Origin: DATBVX01 sp963696675
GTDB lineage: Bacteria; Pseudomonadota; Gammaproteobacteria; Steroidobacterales; Steroidobacteraceae
Length of the DNA stretch: 64,000 nt
NCBI GenBank assembly: GCA_963696675.1
Contig: CAVOLM010000061.1
Span: forward strand, 1-64,000
Direction: 5' to 3'
In this document: positions 20,158 to 31,827 of the stretch, in pieces
Layout: each line of letters begins with the position of its first letter
How positions within the stretch are numbered: the stretch's first letter is position 1
Notes under the pieces: generated by a model
Told to the model about the DNA's origin: nothing
Seen by the model: the letters and a program-made list of their open reading frames with translations, nothing else
Database searches by the model: none
Program-made: the position numbers and the translations under genes

Positions 20158-21864
20158 CTAACTCTTCTTCTCATGCGCCATCACCACGCGGTTGATGTTC
20201 CACTGCTGGGCAATCGACAGCAGCGTATTCGTGATCCAGTAGAGCACCAGGCCCGCGGGAAACCAGGCAAACATGAAGGTCATGATCAGCGGCATGAACA
20301 TGAAGACTTTCGCCTGGACTGGATCGGGTGGCGTGGGATTGAGCTTGTATTGACCGAACATCGCCGCGCCCATGATCAGCGGCAGGATGAAGTATGGATC
20401 GCGCACCGATAGATCGTTGATCCACATGATGAAGGGCGCCTGGCGCATCTCCACGCTTTCGAGCAGCACCCAGTAGAAGGCCAGGAACACCGGAATCTGG
20501 ATCAGGATCGGCATACAGCCCGCCAGCGGGTTGACCTTCTCGCGCTTGTAGAGCTCCATCGTCGCGCGGCCGAGCTGTTCGCGGTCGTCCTTGTAGCGCT
20601 CCTGGATGTTCTTGATGCGCGGGGTGAGCGCGCGCATCTTCGCCATCGATTTGCCGCTCACCTGGCTCGGCCAGTAGAAGAGCAGCTTGATCAGCGCGGT
20701 CACGATGATGATCGACCAGCCCCAGTTACCCACCAGGCCATGCACCCAGCTGAGCAACGCGAACAGCGGCTTCGCGATGAAGGTGAGCTTTCCGTAGTCC
20801 GCTACCAGCTCCAGTCGTGGCCCGGCCTGCTCCAGCTGAGCCTGCAACTTTGGACCCGACGAACACTGTCTCGTTGAATGAAGCGTGGCCGCCCGCCGGA
20901 ACGCTCTGTATCGGTCCGACGGCGCCGAACAGGTACTCTTCGCCTTTGACCTGGAGGCGGAACTGATACGGCTGCTTCGCAGGCCGGCACCACTGCCGCC
21001 ACGAAATGGTGCTGCATGGATGCCAGCCAGCCATCCGTAACAGTCATATTGAGACTGCGATCTTCCTCGTCATCGATCTTGAGTTTCCGATAACGCGTGC
21101 CGTCATAGACCGCAGGGCCGGAAAACGCATAGCTCTCGACGTTGAACATCGAGCGCTCGACCTTGTGCTGCTGGCGCAGAATCTGCAGGTAAGAAGCGCC
21201 GCTCCACGCTGCGCTGCTGTGATTGTCGACCGAGTAGTCGAGGTGAATGGCGTAATTGCCGCGCCGGAGCGTATAGGTCTTGGTGACCGTGACTCCGGCG
21301 TCGTTGCTCCAGGTGAGCGGGATTTTCAGTTCTTCCTGCCCGTCGGCAAGCGTGTATTCGGACGCCGACGCTGCAAAGGTCGCGAGGTGATCGGGTCGCG
21401 CACTGTCCGCTTCCGCCGTCAGTCCGGACTGGAGCAGGTACAGCGGCTCCGCCGGCGAATCGTTGAACAGCCTGACTTTGATCTCCGGCTGCTTCTTCTG
21501 AAGTGGGTACTGAAGCAGATCGGCACGTGTCAGTTGACCGCCCTGCAAACTGATATCCATGTCGAGCACGTCGGTGCGCACATGAATCTTGCCGGCGTTC
21601 GAGCCTTGGGGTGCCAGTTCCGTCGGCGGAGTTGGCGCGTTCGGCGTAGAGGTTGACGCTCCCGGCAGCAGGACTTGGTGCGCTCTGTGGCGCGGGCACA
21701 CTTGAGTCGAGGCTCGGCGCACCGGGCGTTGAAACCGCGCCTGAAGGCCCGGCCGTGGCCTGCGCCGGCGGGGTTGGCGGATGGTAGTCGTGCATCCATG
21801 CCTGGTAGTTGAGCCACAGGACGAGCGCGAGCGCCGACCAAATGAAAATACGCTGGCTAGCCAT
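20158..21864 (-). CDS. yidC: Membrane protein insertase YidC (several frame breaks)
   Basis: Inserts and folds inner-membrane proteins, with or without SecYEG. The N-terminal span is MASQRIFIWSALALVLWLNY; the periplasmic P1 domain follows (KIHVRTDVLDMDISLQGGQL), and the conserved core is at the C-terminus: NWGWSIIIVTALIKLLFYW, NPLAGCMPILIQIPVFLAF and the closing span YWITNTLLSIAQQWNINR. About three frame changes occur, near 21650, 20990 and 20850. Length is normal for a proteobacterial YidC (about 565 residues). It is the end of the rpmH-rnpA-yidD-yidC block, but the usual next gene mnmE is absent; the glycan cluster is there instead. Confidence 0.93.
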
Positions 21865-22109
21865 GCGGGATGCCCTTCACTTCTGGGCACGCATGGGCGA
21901 TCCGGTACGGGATCAAATCCTCCCGGATTGAACGGGTGACAGCGCAACAGGCGCCGCACGGCGAGCCAGCTGCCGTGCAGCGCGCCGTGACGATCGAGCG
22001 CTTCGAGCGCGTAGGCGGAGCACGTCGGATAGAAACGGCAGGTCGGTCCGAGCAGCGGACTGATCAGCCATCGATAGGTCTGGATGATTGCCTTGATGAG
22101 CCCGCGCAT
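21857..22109 (-). CDS. yidD: Membrane protein insertion efficiency factor YidD (frame break near the end)
   Basis: Small membrane-associated protein that assists YidC. MRGLIKAIIQTYRWLISPLL, GPTCRFYPTCSAYALEAL and RCHPFNPGGFDPVP are diagnostic, with the conserved Cys. In the raw frame it runs on without a stop into out-of-frame yidC sequence; dropping one base after the PVP motif gives a short tail ending at TAG 21857-21859, overlapping the yidC start. The span is 253 bases, i.e. a multiple of three plus one. It begins inside the end of rnpA, the usual arrangement. Confidence 0.88.
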
Positions 22110-22453
22110 CGTTCCCCAACCGTTGTCAGCAAGCGCGACAGATTCGCGCGCAATTCCGCGCGGCTCGCCTCGCGAGCAGCGCTGCGTGCGCTGACCACGA
22201 CATCGAGCGCCGGCAACTCGCGCTGCGCGAGCCTGAACACTTCGCGCGCCACCCGTCGGACCCGGTTGCGCGCCACAGCGTTCCCGACCGCACGTGAGGC
22301 GATCGACAAGCCGAGACGTGCAAATCCGCACCCGTTGTCACACGCGGTGACCTGGAACAGCTTTTCACTGAATCGCTGCCCGCTCTTGTATACATGCTCA
22401 AACTCCGCCGCAGTGCGGAGGCGCTGGCGGGCGCTGAAATTGAAGGACCCGAT
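22064..22453 (-). CDS. rnpA: Ribonuclease P protein component (start codon not normal)
   Basis: Protein subunit of RNase P, which matures tRNA 5' ends. The frame reads FSARQRLRTAAEFEHVYKSG, then GLSIASRAVGNAVARNRVRR, the RNR signature, with a basic C-terminus, about 125-130 residues in all. The frame is open from the rpmH stop (TAA 22472-22474) without any ATG, GTG or TTG before the conserved FSARQRLR segment. I place the start at an ATC (22453) only as a marker; an error that destroyed the start, or an AUC/AUU initiation, would both fit. A TTG at 22309 would remove the essential N-terminal third, so I reject it. Confidence 0.85.
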   Translation of the reverse strand: MGSFNFSARQRLRTAAEFEHVYKSGQRFSEKLFQVTACDNGCGFARLGLSIASRAVGNAVARNRVRRVAREVFRLAQRELPALDVVVSARSAAREASRAELRANLSRLLTTVGERCAGSSRQSSRPIDG

Positions 22454-22471
22454 CGGATCTCCGCAGGTGCC

Positions 22472-22606
22472 TTACGGAATGAGGCGCTTGCGACCCTTTG
22501 CTCGCCGCCGCGCCAGGACCTGGCGGCCGTTCTTGGTAGCCATGCGGGCACGGAAGCCGTGCGTGCGCTTGCGGCGCACCTTGCTTGGCTGGTAAGTGCG
22601 TTTCAT
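22472..22606 (-). CDS. rpmH: Ribosomal protein bL34
   Basis: 44-residue, very basic large-subunit ribosomal protein. MKRTYQPSKVRRKRTHGFRA and the Arg/Lys-rich remainder ending KGRKRLIP are textbook bL34. It is the first gene of the rpmH-rnpA-yidD-yidC block and is divergent from dnaA across 204 bases. A good sigma-70 promoter stands about 60 bases upstream. Confidence 0.97.
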   Translation of the reverse strand: MKRTYQPSKVRRKRTHGFRARMATKNGRQVLARRRAKGRKRLIP

Positions 22607-22665
22607 CTTTTCGTGTCCGCGTTGGTCTGATCGGTCGGGCTCTGGCTGAGCGCGAAAAGGCGGCA

Positions 22666-22694
22666 AGGGTACGCAGCGACCCCGGCACTGTCAA
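22666..22694 (-). promoter_or_regulatory. Sigma-70 promoter for rpmH
   Basis: On the minus strand a perfect -35 TTGACA (22689-22694) and a -10 TACCCT (22666-22671) are separated by exactly 17 bases. Transcription would start near 22659, about 50 bases before the rpmH ATG. I see no comparably strong promoter facing dnaA in the same 204-base gap. Confidence 0.65.
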
Positions 22695-22810
22695 CACAAC
22701 TTACCCGGCATAGACGCGCTCGCGGCCTAGCGATCGAGAGGTCGCCGTTATAGACTTCGACCCCCTTTCGTTCGATCCGTTTTCCTCGTCTGAGTTGCGG
22801 AGTTGCGCTC

Positions 22811-24139
22811 GTGGAAGCGTCGCTGTGGAGCCGTTGTCTGCGGCTGCTGGAGTCGGAGATTCCCGAGCAGCAGTTCAACACGTGGGTGCGTCCGCTGCAG
22901 GCCGTCGAAGAGGATGGCGTGCTGCGTTTGCTCGCGCCCAATCGTTTCGTCGTCGACTGGCTGACGCAGAACCTGCGCGGCCGTATCGAGGAACTCATCG
23001 GCGCGGTGGCCGATTCACAGGCACCGCAGATCTATCTGGAAGTCGGCTCGCGGGCATTGCCGACTACGACCATCACTGTGAACGGCACGCGACCCAAGCG
23101 GGTCGAAGCGGCGGTTGTCGGTGGGCGCCTTAACCCGGATTTCACATTTGCGAATTTTGTCGAGGGCAAGAGCAACCAGCTCGCCAAGGCCGCTGCTCAG
23201 CAGGTCGCAGAGAATCCAGGGCGCGCCTACAACCCGCTCTTCATCTATGGCGGCGTCGGTCTTGGCAAGACGCACCTGATGCAGGCAGTTGCCAACACCA
23301 TGCGCGTCCGCAATCCCGAGGCACGCATCGCATACGTGCACTCCGAGCGCTTCGTGGGCGATATGGTGAAGGCCCTGCAGCACAACACCATCAACGAGTT
23401 CAAGACCGCATATCGCACGCTCGATGCCCTGCTTATCGACGACATCCAGTTCTTCGCCGGCAAGGAGCGTTCGCAGGAAGAGTTCTTCCACACCTTCAAC
23501 GCGCTGCTCGAAGGCCAGCAGCAGGTCATCCTCACTTGCGACCGTTACCCGAAGGAGGTGGACGGTCTGGAGGAGCGGCTGAAGTCGCGCTTCGGCTGGG
23601 GATTGACGGTGGCGATCGAGCCTCCTGAGCTCGAAACCTGCGTGGCAATTCTGATGAGCAAGGCGAGCGCCGCGCGGGTGGAGCTGCCGGAGGAAGTCGC
23701 ATTCTTCATCGCCAAGCGCATTCGCTCCAATGTGCGTGAGCTTGAAGGCGCTTTGCGGCGCGTCGTTGCGAACTCGCATTTCACCGGGCGACCCATCACG
23801 CTCGACTTCGCGAAAGAAGCGTTACGCGATCTGCTCGCGCTGCAGGACAGGCTGGTCACCGTCGAAAATATCCAGAAGACCGTCGCGGAGTACTACAAGA
23901 TCAGAGTTGGTGACTTGCTCTCAAAGCGCCGCAGCCGTTCGATCGCGCGGCCACGCCAGGTCGCGATGGCACTCGCAAAGGAACTCACGAGGCACAGCCT
24001 TCCGGAAATCGGCGATGCGTTTGGTGGACGCGATCACACGACCGTCCTGCATGCCTGCAAGCGCATCAAAGGCCTGCGAGAGTCGGAGACGCGCATCGGA
24101 GAGGATTACTCAAACCTGTTGAGAACCCTGACCGGCTGA
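22811..24139 (+). CDS. dnaA: Chromosomal replication initiator protein DnaA
   Basis: Binds DnaA boxes at oriC and opens the origin as an ATP-bound filament. Domain I is at the N-terminus (SLWSRCLRLLESEIPEQQFN); the AAA+ domain has Walker A GGVGLGKT at residues 147-154 and Walker B LLIDDIQFF; domain IV carries the DNA-binding signature GGRDHTTVLHACKRI. The gene is intact (442 residues) and starts with GTG 22811. Domain II is short. It faces away from rpmH and is followed by the probable oriC. Confidence 0.97.
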   Translation: MEASLWSRCLRLLESEIPEQQFNTWVRPLQAVEEDGVLRLLAPNRFVVDWLTQNLRGRIEELIGAVADSQAPQIYLEVGSRALPTTTITVNGTRPKRVEAAVVGGRLNPDFTFANFVEGKSNQLAKAAAQQVAENPGRAYNPLFIYGGVGLGKTHLMQAVANTMRVRNPEARIAYVHSERFVGDMVKALQHNTINEFKTAYRTLDALLIDDIQFFAGKERSQEEFFHTFNALLEGQQQVILTCDRYPKEVDGLEERLKSRFGWGLTVAIEPPELETCVAILMSKASAARVELPEEVAFFIAKRIRSNVRELEGALRRVVANSHFTGRPITLDFAKEALRDLLALQDRLVTVENIQKTVAEYYKIRVGDLLSKRRSRSIARPRQVAMALAKELTRHSLPEIGDAFGGRDHTTVLHACKRIKGLRESETRIGEDYSNLLRTLTG

Positions 24140-24343
24140 ATGTGGATTCCCTGTGTGCGCAACTGTGGATAAAGTTACCCACAGATCGGGCACAGCTTGA
24201 CGGGTTGCTTCGGGGCTACGCGTCTAACAGTGTTTTGCGTGACGATAAGTCATTGATTTTAGTATGAAATACTGGGTTACTCACCTTGCAGGTGGTCCCT
24301 AGTAATAACTACAACTGATTTAAAGAAGAAAGAGATTTAGGAG
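24140..24343 (+). other. Probable oriC (DnaA boxes plus AT-rich segment)
   Basis: The dnaA-dnaN gap has a perfect DnaA box TGTGGATAA (24164-24172), TTACCCACA (24175-24183, one mismatch to TTATCCACA) in the opposite orientation three bases away, and TGTGGATTC at 24141 (two mismatches). About 60 bases on, an AT-rich stretch (about 24242-24340) could be the unwinding element. The layout boxes-then-AT-rich is typical. The rpmH-dnaA gap shows no box of this quality. Confidence 0.65.
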
Positions 24344-24349
24344 TTGAAG

Positions 24350-25447
24350 ATGAAGCTCAGCGCGAATCGGGAAACGATTCTCCAGCCCTTGCAGGCAGTC
24401 ATCGGCGTCGTTGAGCGACGTCAAACGATGCCGATCCTGGCGAACGTGCTGTTATCAGCGCGGAACGGCCGGTTGTCAGTTACCGCGACGGACCTGGAAG
24501 TGGAGCTGGTTGCCAGCGTCGAAGTGTCGGTGCAAAGCGCCGGCGACATCACGGTGCCAGGCCGCAAGCTTCTCGATATCTGTCGTGCATTACCAGACGG
24601 CGTAGATATCACGCTTTCCGTCGATGGCGAAAAAGCCATCGTGCGCGCAGGTCGTAGTCGCTTTACGCTCTCGAGCCTGCCGGCAAGTGAGTTTCCGACC
24701 ATCGAGGAGATCAGCGCGCAGCAGACTCTTGAGCTGTCGCAAGCAGAGCTCCATGCGCTGCTGGATCAAACACACTTCTCGATGGCGCAGCAGGACGTGC
24801 GCTACTACCTCAACGGAATGTTGCTCGAGACGGATGGAAATCTGCTTCGCGCAGTGGCGACTGATGGGCATCGACTCGCGCTTTGCGAGATCGCAATGAC
24901 TGCCAAAGCGAAGACGAATCAGCAGGTCATCGTTCCGCGCAAGGGTGTGCTGGAGCTGCAACGCATCCTGGGCAGCGATGGCACGGTCAATGTGTCGATC
25001 GGAACTAATCACGTTCGCGTCCAGATCGGCGAAATTCGATTCACTTCTAAGCTAATTGATGGCCGTTTCCCGGAATATGGTCGCGTTATTCCGGCGGCAC
25101 CAACCAAGAGCGTCAGGGCGGACCGGGAAATGCTGCGGCACGCACTCCAGCGCACGGCAATTCTCTCCAACGAGAAGTACCGCGGCATCCGCCTTACGAT
25201 CAAGCCCAACGCGCTGACGATCCAAGCCCACAACCCCGAGCAGGAAGAGGCTGAGGAAGAGGTCGAGGTCACGTATCAAGGGGACGATCTGGAGGTCGGC
25301 TTCAACGTGAATTACCTGCTCGATGCCCTGGCGGCGATCGAGAGCGCGGACGTAGAGATTGGCCTGACGGACTCCAACAGCAGCTGCCTGATTCGCAGCC
25401 CCGAAAAGGCTGCGTCGAAATACGTCGTGATGCCGATGCGGCTCTGA
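24350..25447 (+). CDS. dnaN: DNA polymerase III sliding clamp (beta subunit)
   Basis: Ring-shaped processivity clamp for the replicative polymerase. MKLSANRETILQPLQAVIGV, RQTMPILANVLL and the C-terminal YVVMPMRL are characteristic. The gene is intact with 365 residues, the usual length. Start ATG 24350 is preceded by TAGGAG at 24338-24343, a good ribosome binding site; TTG 24344 is in frame but poorer. recF follows after 10 bases. Confidence 0.97.
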   Translation: MKLSANRETILQPLQAVIGVVERRQTMPILANVLLSARNGRLSVTATDLEVELVASVEVSVQSAGDITVPGRKLLDICRALPDGVDITLSVDGEKAIVRAGRSRFTLSSLPASEFPTIEEISAQQTLELSQAELHALLDQTHFSMAQQDVRYYLNGMLLETDGNLLRAVATDGHRLALCEIAMTAKAKTNQQVIVPRKGVLELQRILGSDGTVNVSIGTNHVRVQIGEIRFTSKLIDGRFPEYGRVIPAAPTKSVRADREMLRHALQRTAILSNEKYRGIRLTIKPNALTIQAHNPEQEEAEEEVEVTYQGDDLEVGFNVNYLLDALAAIESADVEIGLTDSNSSCLIRSPEKAASKYVVMPMRL

Positions 25448-25457
25448 GCCATCGCGG

Positions 25458-26540
25458 ATGGCGCTTCGGTCCGTCCGTCTCCAGGACTTTCGCTGCTTCG
25501 ATACTGTTGACCTCGAGCTGGACCCTGATCTCACGCTGATCCAGGGACCCAATGGATCGGGCAAGACCAGCCTGCTAGAGGCGATGTTTCTCCTGGGTCG
25601 CGGGCGCTCCTTCCGGTCCACGAGGTTGGACACCGTCGTGAGACGGGGTCAGCCGAAGCTCGGTGTCAGCGGCGAACTCGACAACGTCGGGTACAGATCC
25701 CACATCAGGGTCGAGTACCTCGAGGGCCAGACTCTTGCCTGGATACACGGGGAGCGCGATCAGCGCGCTCTCGGAACTGAGCTCCGCCTTTCCCGTGCAG
25801 GTCATCGATCCGGGCGTCCACAAGCTGATCGAAGAGGGACCAGTCCGGCGCCGGCGATTTCTCGATTGGGGCGTGTTCCACGTGGAACCGAATTACCTGA
25901 GCGCTTGGCAGCGATTTCACCGCTCTCTTCGGCAACGCAATGCGGCGCTGCGCCAGAGCGTTAGTGCCGGATGATCTGGATGCGTGGGATGAAGCTTTCG
26001 CGTCTGCAGCGGAACAGGTCGATGAGGCCGCGAGACGCCGGTATCTGGCGGCGAGTGCTCCGCACTTGACGTGCAGCTTGCGCTGGCGCTCCTTGGGACT
26101 CGACATCTCGGTCCGCTACTGCCCGGGGCTGGCCTGAGGGACAGTCCAATGCGTCAGACCTTAGCTTCGCCATCGCGCGATCGATGCTCACCGGCGAACA
26201 ACTAGCAGTTGGACCCCAGCGAGCCGATCTTGAGATCGCACTGTCCGGGCGCGCGGCCAGAGACATCGTTTCGCGCGGACAGCAGAAGCTGCTGGCAGCC
26301 AGCCTGATTGCTCGGGCAGCTCGAGCTCCTGAGCGCAGCGCAGGGTCGTGCAAGCGACCCTGCTGCTCGATGACCCAGCAGCGGAGCTGGATGCCGGAGC
26401 AATTGAGCAATTCCTCGATCGGGTGTTTCGACTTGGGGCGCAGCTCGTGTTGACGTCGCTGCCAGCACAGCTTCCTGACGCTGGCGCGCCGGGCTCGCGT
26501 GTTTCACGTGGAACAAGGACGCATCGAGCGGGTGCTATAA
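25458..26540 (+). CDS. recF: DNA repair/recombination protein RecF (multiple frame breaks)
   Basis: SMC-like ATPase that helps RecOR load RecA at gaps. Walker A is GPNGSGKTSLLEA near residue 33; the signature motif SRGQQKLLAASL and Walker B LLLDDPAAELD appear toward the end; the tail closes with VFHVEQGRIERVL at TAA 26538-26540. These pieces are spread over all three frames, with changes near 25780, 25965, 26080-26140 and 26320. The span is close to the normal 360 residues. The density of breaks is the highest in the origin block. recF is dispensable in many bacteria, so a real pseudogene cannot be excluded, but its neighbours show the same error type. Confidence 0.88.
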
Positions 26541-26541
26541 T
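26536..26541 (+). promoter_or_regulatory. Candidate -10 element for gyrB
   Basis: A perfect TATAAT lies 25 bases before the gyrB ATG and contains the recF stop codon TAA. No convincing TTGACA-like -35 sits 16-18 bases upstream, so the promoter is only partly supported. Confidence 0.35.
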
Positions 26542-26566
26542 CCGCGCCCCGCAAAAGGACCCGCCA

Positions 26567-28987
<2,421 letters not shown>

Positions 28988-29015
28988 TCCGGCGCGGGCA
29001 GCTTCCGCATCGGTC

Positions 29016-29726
29016 TCAGCGCGGCTGCAATTGCGCGACTGTCGATTCGATCCAGGCCTGGATTCGCTCGTTCAATTGCCGCGGCTCGAAGCCTCGAGGG
29101 TCGATCGGCGGCCCGATGACGACGCGAATCGTGCCGCGTCTTTTTAGCAGTCCGCGGCGCGGCCAGTAGAAGCCAGCGTTGTGTGCCACCGGGATCACCA
29201 GTCGGCCCGTTTGCGTCGCCAACAGAGCGCCGCTGACACCGTACTTGCGTGTCTGCCCGGCGGCCATGCGGGTGCCTTCGGGAAAGATCAGGATCCACAT
29301 TCCGTCGGCGAGCCGCTGCTTGCCTTGCTCGATCACCCGATTCACAGCAATACGACCGCTGCCACGATCGATGGCGATCGGCCGCATGGCGCGAATCGCC
29401 CAGCCGACGATCGGAATCCACATCAATTCATGCTTGAGCACCCATGACTGGGGCGGAAACACCAACATCTGCGCGATCGTCTCCCAGGACGAGGAGTGCT
29501 TCCACATCGAGATGTGGTTATCGCGCGGAATGTTCTCACGCCCTTCGACCACATAGTCGAGACCGCAGGTGTGCTTGAGCAGCCACAGCAAGCTGCGGGC
29601 CCAGGAGCGCGAGACCGCGTAACGCACGCGGTATGGAAAAGCGGCCGCCAACACGACGCCGACCGAGAACACCAGCGTGGAAACGAACAGGTATACCGTG
29701 AACAGGAGTGACCCGAGCAGCTGCAT
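29016..29726 (-). CDS. plsC: 1-acyl-sn-glycerol-3-phosphate acyltransferase
   Basis: Acylates lysophosphatidic acid to phosphatidic acid at the inner membrane. The N-terminal span LGSLLFTVYLFVSTLVFSVG is followed by motif I KHSSSWET, an H-x4-E version of the usual H-x4-D, motif III FPEGTR, and VIPVAHNAGFYW. The gene is intact at 236 residues. It lies one base downstream of the glyS stop on the same strand, so it is probably transcribed with glyQS. HX4E variants occur in PlsC of other proteobacteria, so I expect it to be active. Confidence 0.9.
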   Translation of the reverse strand: MQLLGSLLFTVYLFVSTLVFSVGVVLAAAFPYRVRYAVSRSWARSLLWLLKHTCGLDYVVEGRENIPRDNHISMWKHSSSWETIAQMLVFPPQSWVLKHELMWIPIVGWAIRAMRPIAIDRGSGRIAVNRVIEQGKQRLADGMWILIFPEGTRMAAGQTRKYGVSGALLATQTGRLVIPVAHNAGFYWPRRGLLKRRGTIRVVIGPPIDPRGFEPRQLNERIQAWIESTVAQLQPR

Positions 29727-29727
29727 G

Positions 29728-31827
29728 TCAGCCCGGCAGGCGTGACAGGTCGGCCGTGTGCAGGAACAGATTGCGCAGCTGGGCGAGCAGGGTGAGTCGG
29801 TTGCTGCGCAACTGCGCGTCCTCGTCCATCACCATCACCGAGTCGAAAAACGCATCCACCGGTTCGCGCAACTCCGCCAACCGCTGCAACGCCTCCGCGT
29901 AATTGCGCTGCTCGAGCAGCGGCTCGACCTGCGGGCGCAGTCGCTCGAGCTCCCCGTGCAGGCGCTGCTCGGCAGGAGCCCGCAGCAGTTCGATCTTCAC
30001 GATCTGCGTGGGCGGAATCTGTGTCTTGCGCAGGATATTGGCGATGCGCTTGTTGGCGCTCGCGAGGCTGGTCGCAGCGTCGAGCTTCAGGAACCGCTCG
30101 ACTGCTCTCAGTCGCGCATCGAAATCGAGCGGTGATGGCGGACGATTGCTCAGCACCGAATCGAACATTTCGGTGCTGATCTCGAGGCCTGAAGACCGGT
30201 CTAGATAGTAGGCGCGCAGCCGTTCCATGATGTAGTCGTACACCTGTTCCTGCACGGCATCACTGACCGTGCCGACGCCAGCCGAATGCGCCGCCAGCAA
30301 CTGCGCAGCCGTTGCGATCAGATCACGCAGGTCGAGCTCGAGTTGTCGCTCGATGATGATGCGCACCAAGCCGAGCGCGGCGCGGCGCACACCGAACGGA
30401 TCGCGGGTTCCCGTCGGCTTCTGATCGATGGCGAAAATGCCAGTGATGGTATCGAGCTTGTCGGCGATGGCGAGCGCCATTCCGACTCGCGTGCCGGGCA
30501 GATCGTCGCCGGCATAGCGAGGCAGGTAGTGTTCCGCGATGGCATTGGCGACCTGCTGGTCCTCGCCATCGTGTTGAGCGTAGTAGCGCCCCATCGTGCC
30601 CTGCAGCTCCGGGAACTCGCCGACCATCGCCGTCAGCAGGTCGCACTTGCAAAGGTCCGCAGCTCGCCCGGTGGAACGAGGATCGGCGCCGATCCGGTCG
30701 GCAATCTGCACGGCGAGGGTCTTGGTACGCGTCACCTTGTCCTGCAGCGTGCCCAAGCGTGTCTGGTAGGTGACCTGCGCAAGTGCCGCGCATCGGGACG
30801 CGAGCGGCTGCTTGCGATCGGTGTCGTAGAAAAAGGCGGCGTCCGCCAGCCGCGGCCTGACGACGCGCTCGTTGCCGGCGCGGACCTGGTCAGGATCGAG
30901 GCTCTCGATATTGCTGACCGCTATGAATCGCGGCAGCAACGCGCCATTACCGGTGCTCAGCGGGAAATAGCGCTGATGGTCCTGCAACGTCGCAATGAGC
31001 ACCTCGCGCGGCAATTCGAGAAAGCGCTCTTCGAACTGGCCCGCCAGCGGCACCGGCCACTCGACCAGTGCGGTTACTTCGTCCAGCAACGCATCATCCA
31101 TGACAGGCGCGCCCTCGAGCGAAGCGGCGAGTTCGTGAGTCGTGCGCCGTATGTGCTCGCGTCGCTCGTCGAAATCCGCCAGCACGTATCCGCGCTTGCG
31201 GAGCGCTCCCGCATAGGCACCGGGCGCCGACACGCGCAGCGGTTTCGGTGCGTGAAAGCGATGTCCTCGCGTGAGGCGATCGCTCGGCACGCCCAGAATG
31301 GTCGCCGGCACGACGTCCTTGCCGAAAAGGAGCACCACCCAGTGGACCGGACGGACGAACTCCGCATCCCCGCTTCCCCAACGCATTCGTTTGGGGATGG
31401 GTAACGCGTCGAGCGCTGCCTGCACTACTCCCGGTAATAGAGCCACGGTGAGCGCGCCTGGCTTGCGCGTACTGAAGAACAGGAATTCGCCCTTCGCCTC
31501 CTGCACACGCTCGAGCGACGCGACCGTGGTGCCACAGGATTCGGCAAACGCGAGCGCGGCCCGAGTGGGCTGCCCGCTGGCGTCGAATGCAGCCGAGATC
31601 GGCGGCCCGCGCCGCTTCACGTCCTGTTCGGGTTGCTGCTCTGTGACGCCTTTCACCAGGACGGCGAGGCGTCGCGGACTCGCAAGGCGCAGGGCGCGCC
31701 CGTGCTTGATCTTCGCGTCCGCCAGGCGCTGCACGACGCCCTCGAGGAACGCGTCGGCGAGGCCCTTCAACGCCAGCGGCGGAAGCTCCTCGGTGCCGAT
31801 TTCGACCAGGAGATCGCGCCGGCTCAC
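29728..31827 (-). CDS. glyS: Glycyl-tRNA synthetase beta subunit
   Basis: Beta subunit of the alpha2beta2 bacterial glycyl-tRNA synthetase, responsible for tRNA recognition. It starts RDLLVEIGTEELPPLALKGL, has the HD-like core (WPVPLAGQFEERFL, DHQRYFPL) and a C-terminal DALR-type anticodon-binding domain. Intact at 699 residues, the normal size. Its ATG overlaps the glyQ stop by four bases (31824-31827). Confidence 0.97.
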   Translation of the reverse strand: MSRRDLLVEIGTEELPPLALKGLADAFLEGVVQRLADAKIKHGRALRLASPRRLAVLVKGVTEQQPEQDVKRRGPPISAAFDASGQPTRAALAFAESCGTTVASLERVQEAKGEFLFFSTRKPGALTVALLPGVVQAALDALPIPKRMRWGSGDAEFVRPVHWVVLLFGKDVVPATILGVPSDRLTRGHRFHAPKPLRVSAPGAYAGALRKRGYVLADFDERREHIRRTTHELAASLEGAPVMDDALLDEVTALVEWPVPLAGQFEERFLELPREVLIATLQDHQRYFPLSTGNGALLPRFIAVSNIESLDPDQVRAGNERVVRPRLADAAFFYDTDRKQPLASRCAALAQVTYQTRLGTLQDKVTRTKTLAVQIADRIGADPRSTGRAADLCKCDLLTAMVGEFPELQGTMGRYYAQHDGEDQQVANAIAEHYLPRYAGDDLPGTRVGMALAIADKLDTITGIFAIDQKPTGTRDPFGVRRAALGLVRIIIERQLELDLRDLIATAAQLLAAHSAGVGTVSDAVQEQVYDYIMERLRAYYLDRSSGLEISTEMFDSVLSNRPPSPLDFDARLRAVERFLKLDAATSLASANKRIANILRKTQIPPTQIVKIELLRAPAEQRLHGELERLRPQVEPLLEQRNYAEALQRLAELREPVDAFFDSVMVMDEDAQLRSNRLTLLAQLRNLFLHTADLSRLPG

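Noticed and set aside
20802..22331. A 509-codon minus-strand frame that looks like a YidD-YidC fusion
   Set aside because: Its middle is out-of-frame yidC N-terminus; frame errors in yidD and yidC join the pieces by chance.
24350..26540. recF as a genuine pseudogene
   Set aside because: It has the most breaks, but all motifs are preserved in order and neighbouring essential genes carry the same error type, so decay is not supported.
30286..31404. A 372-codon plus-strand frame
   Set aside because: Antisense to the conserved glyS sequence; no family features.
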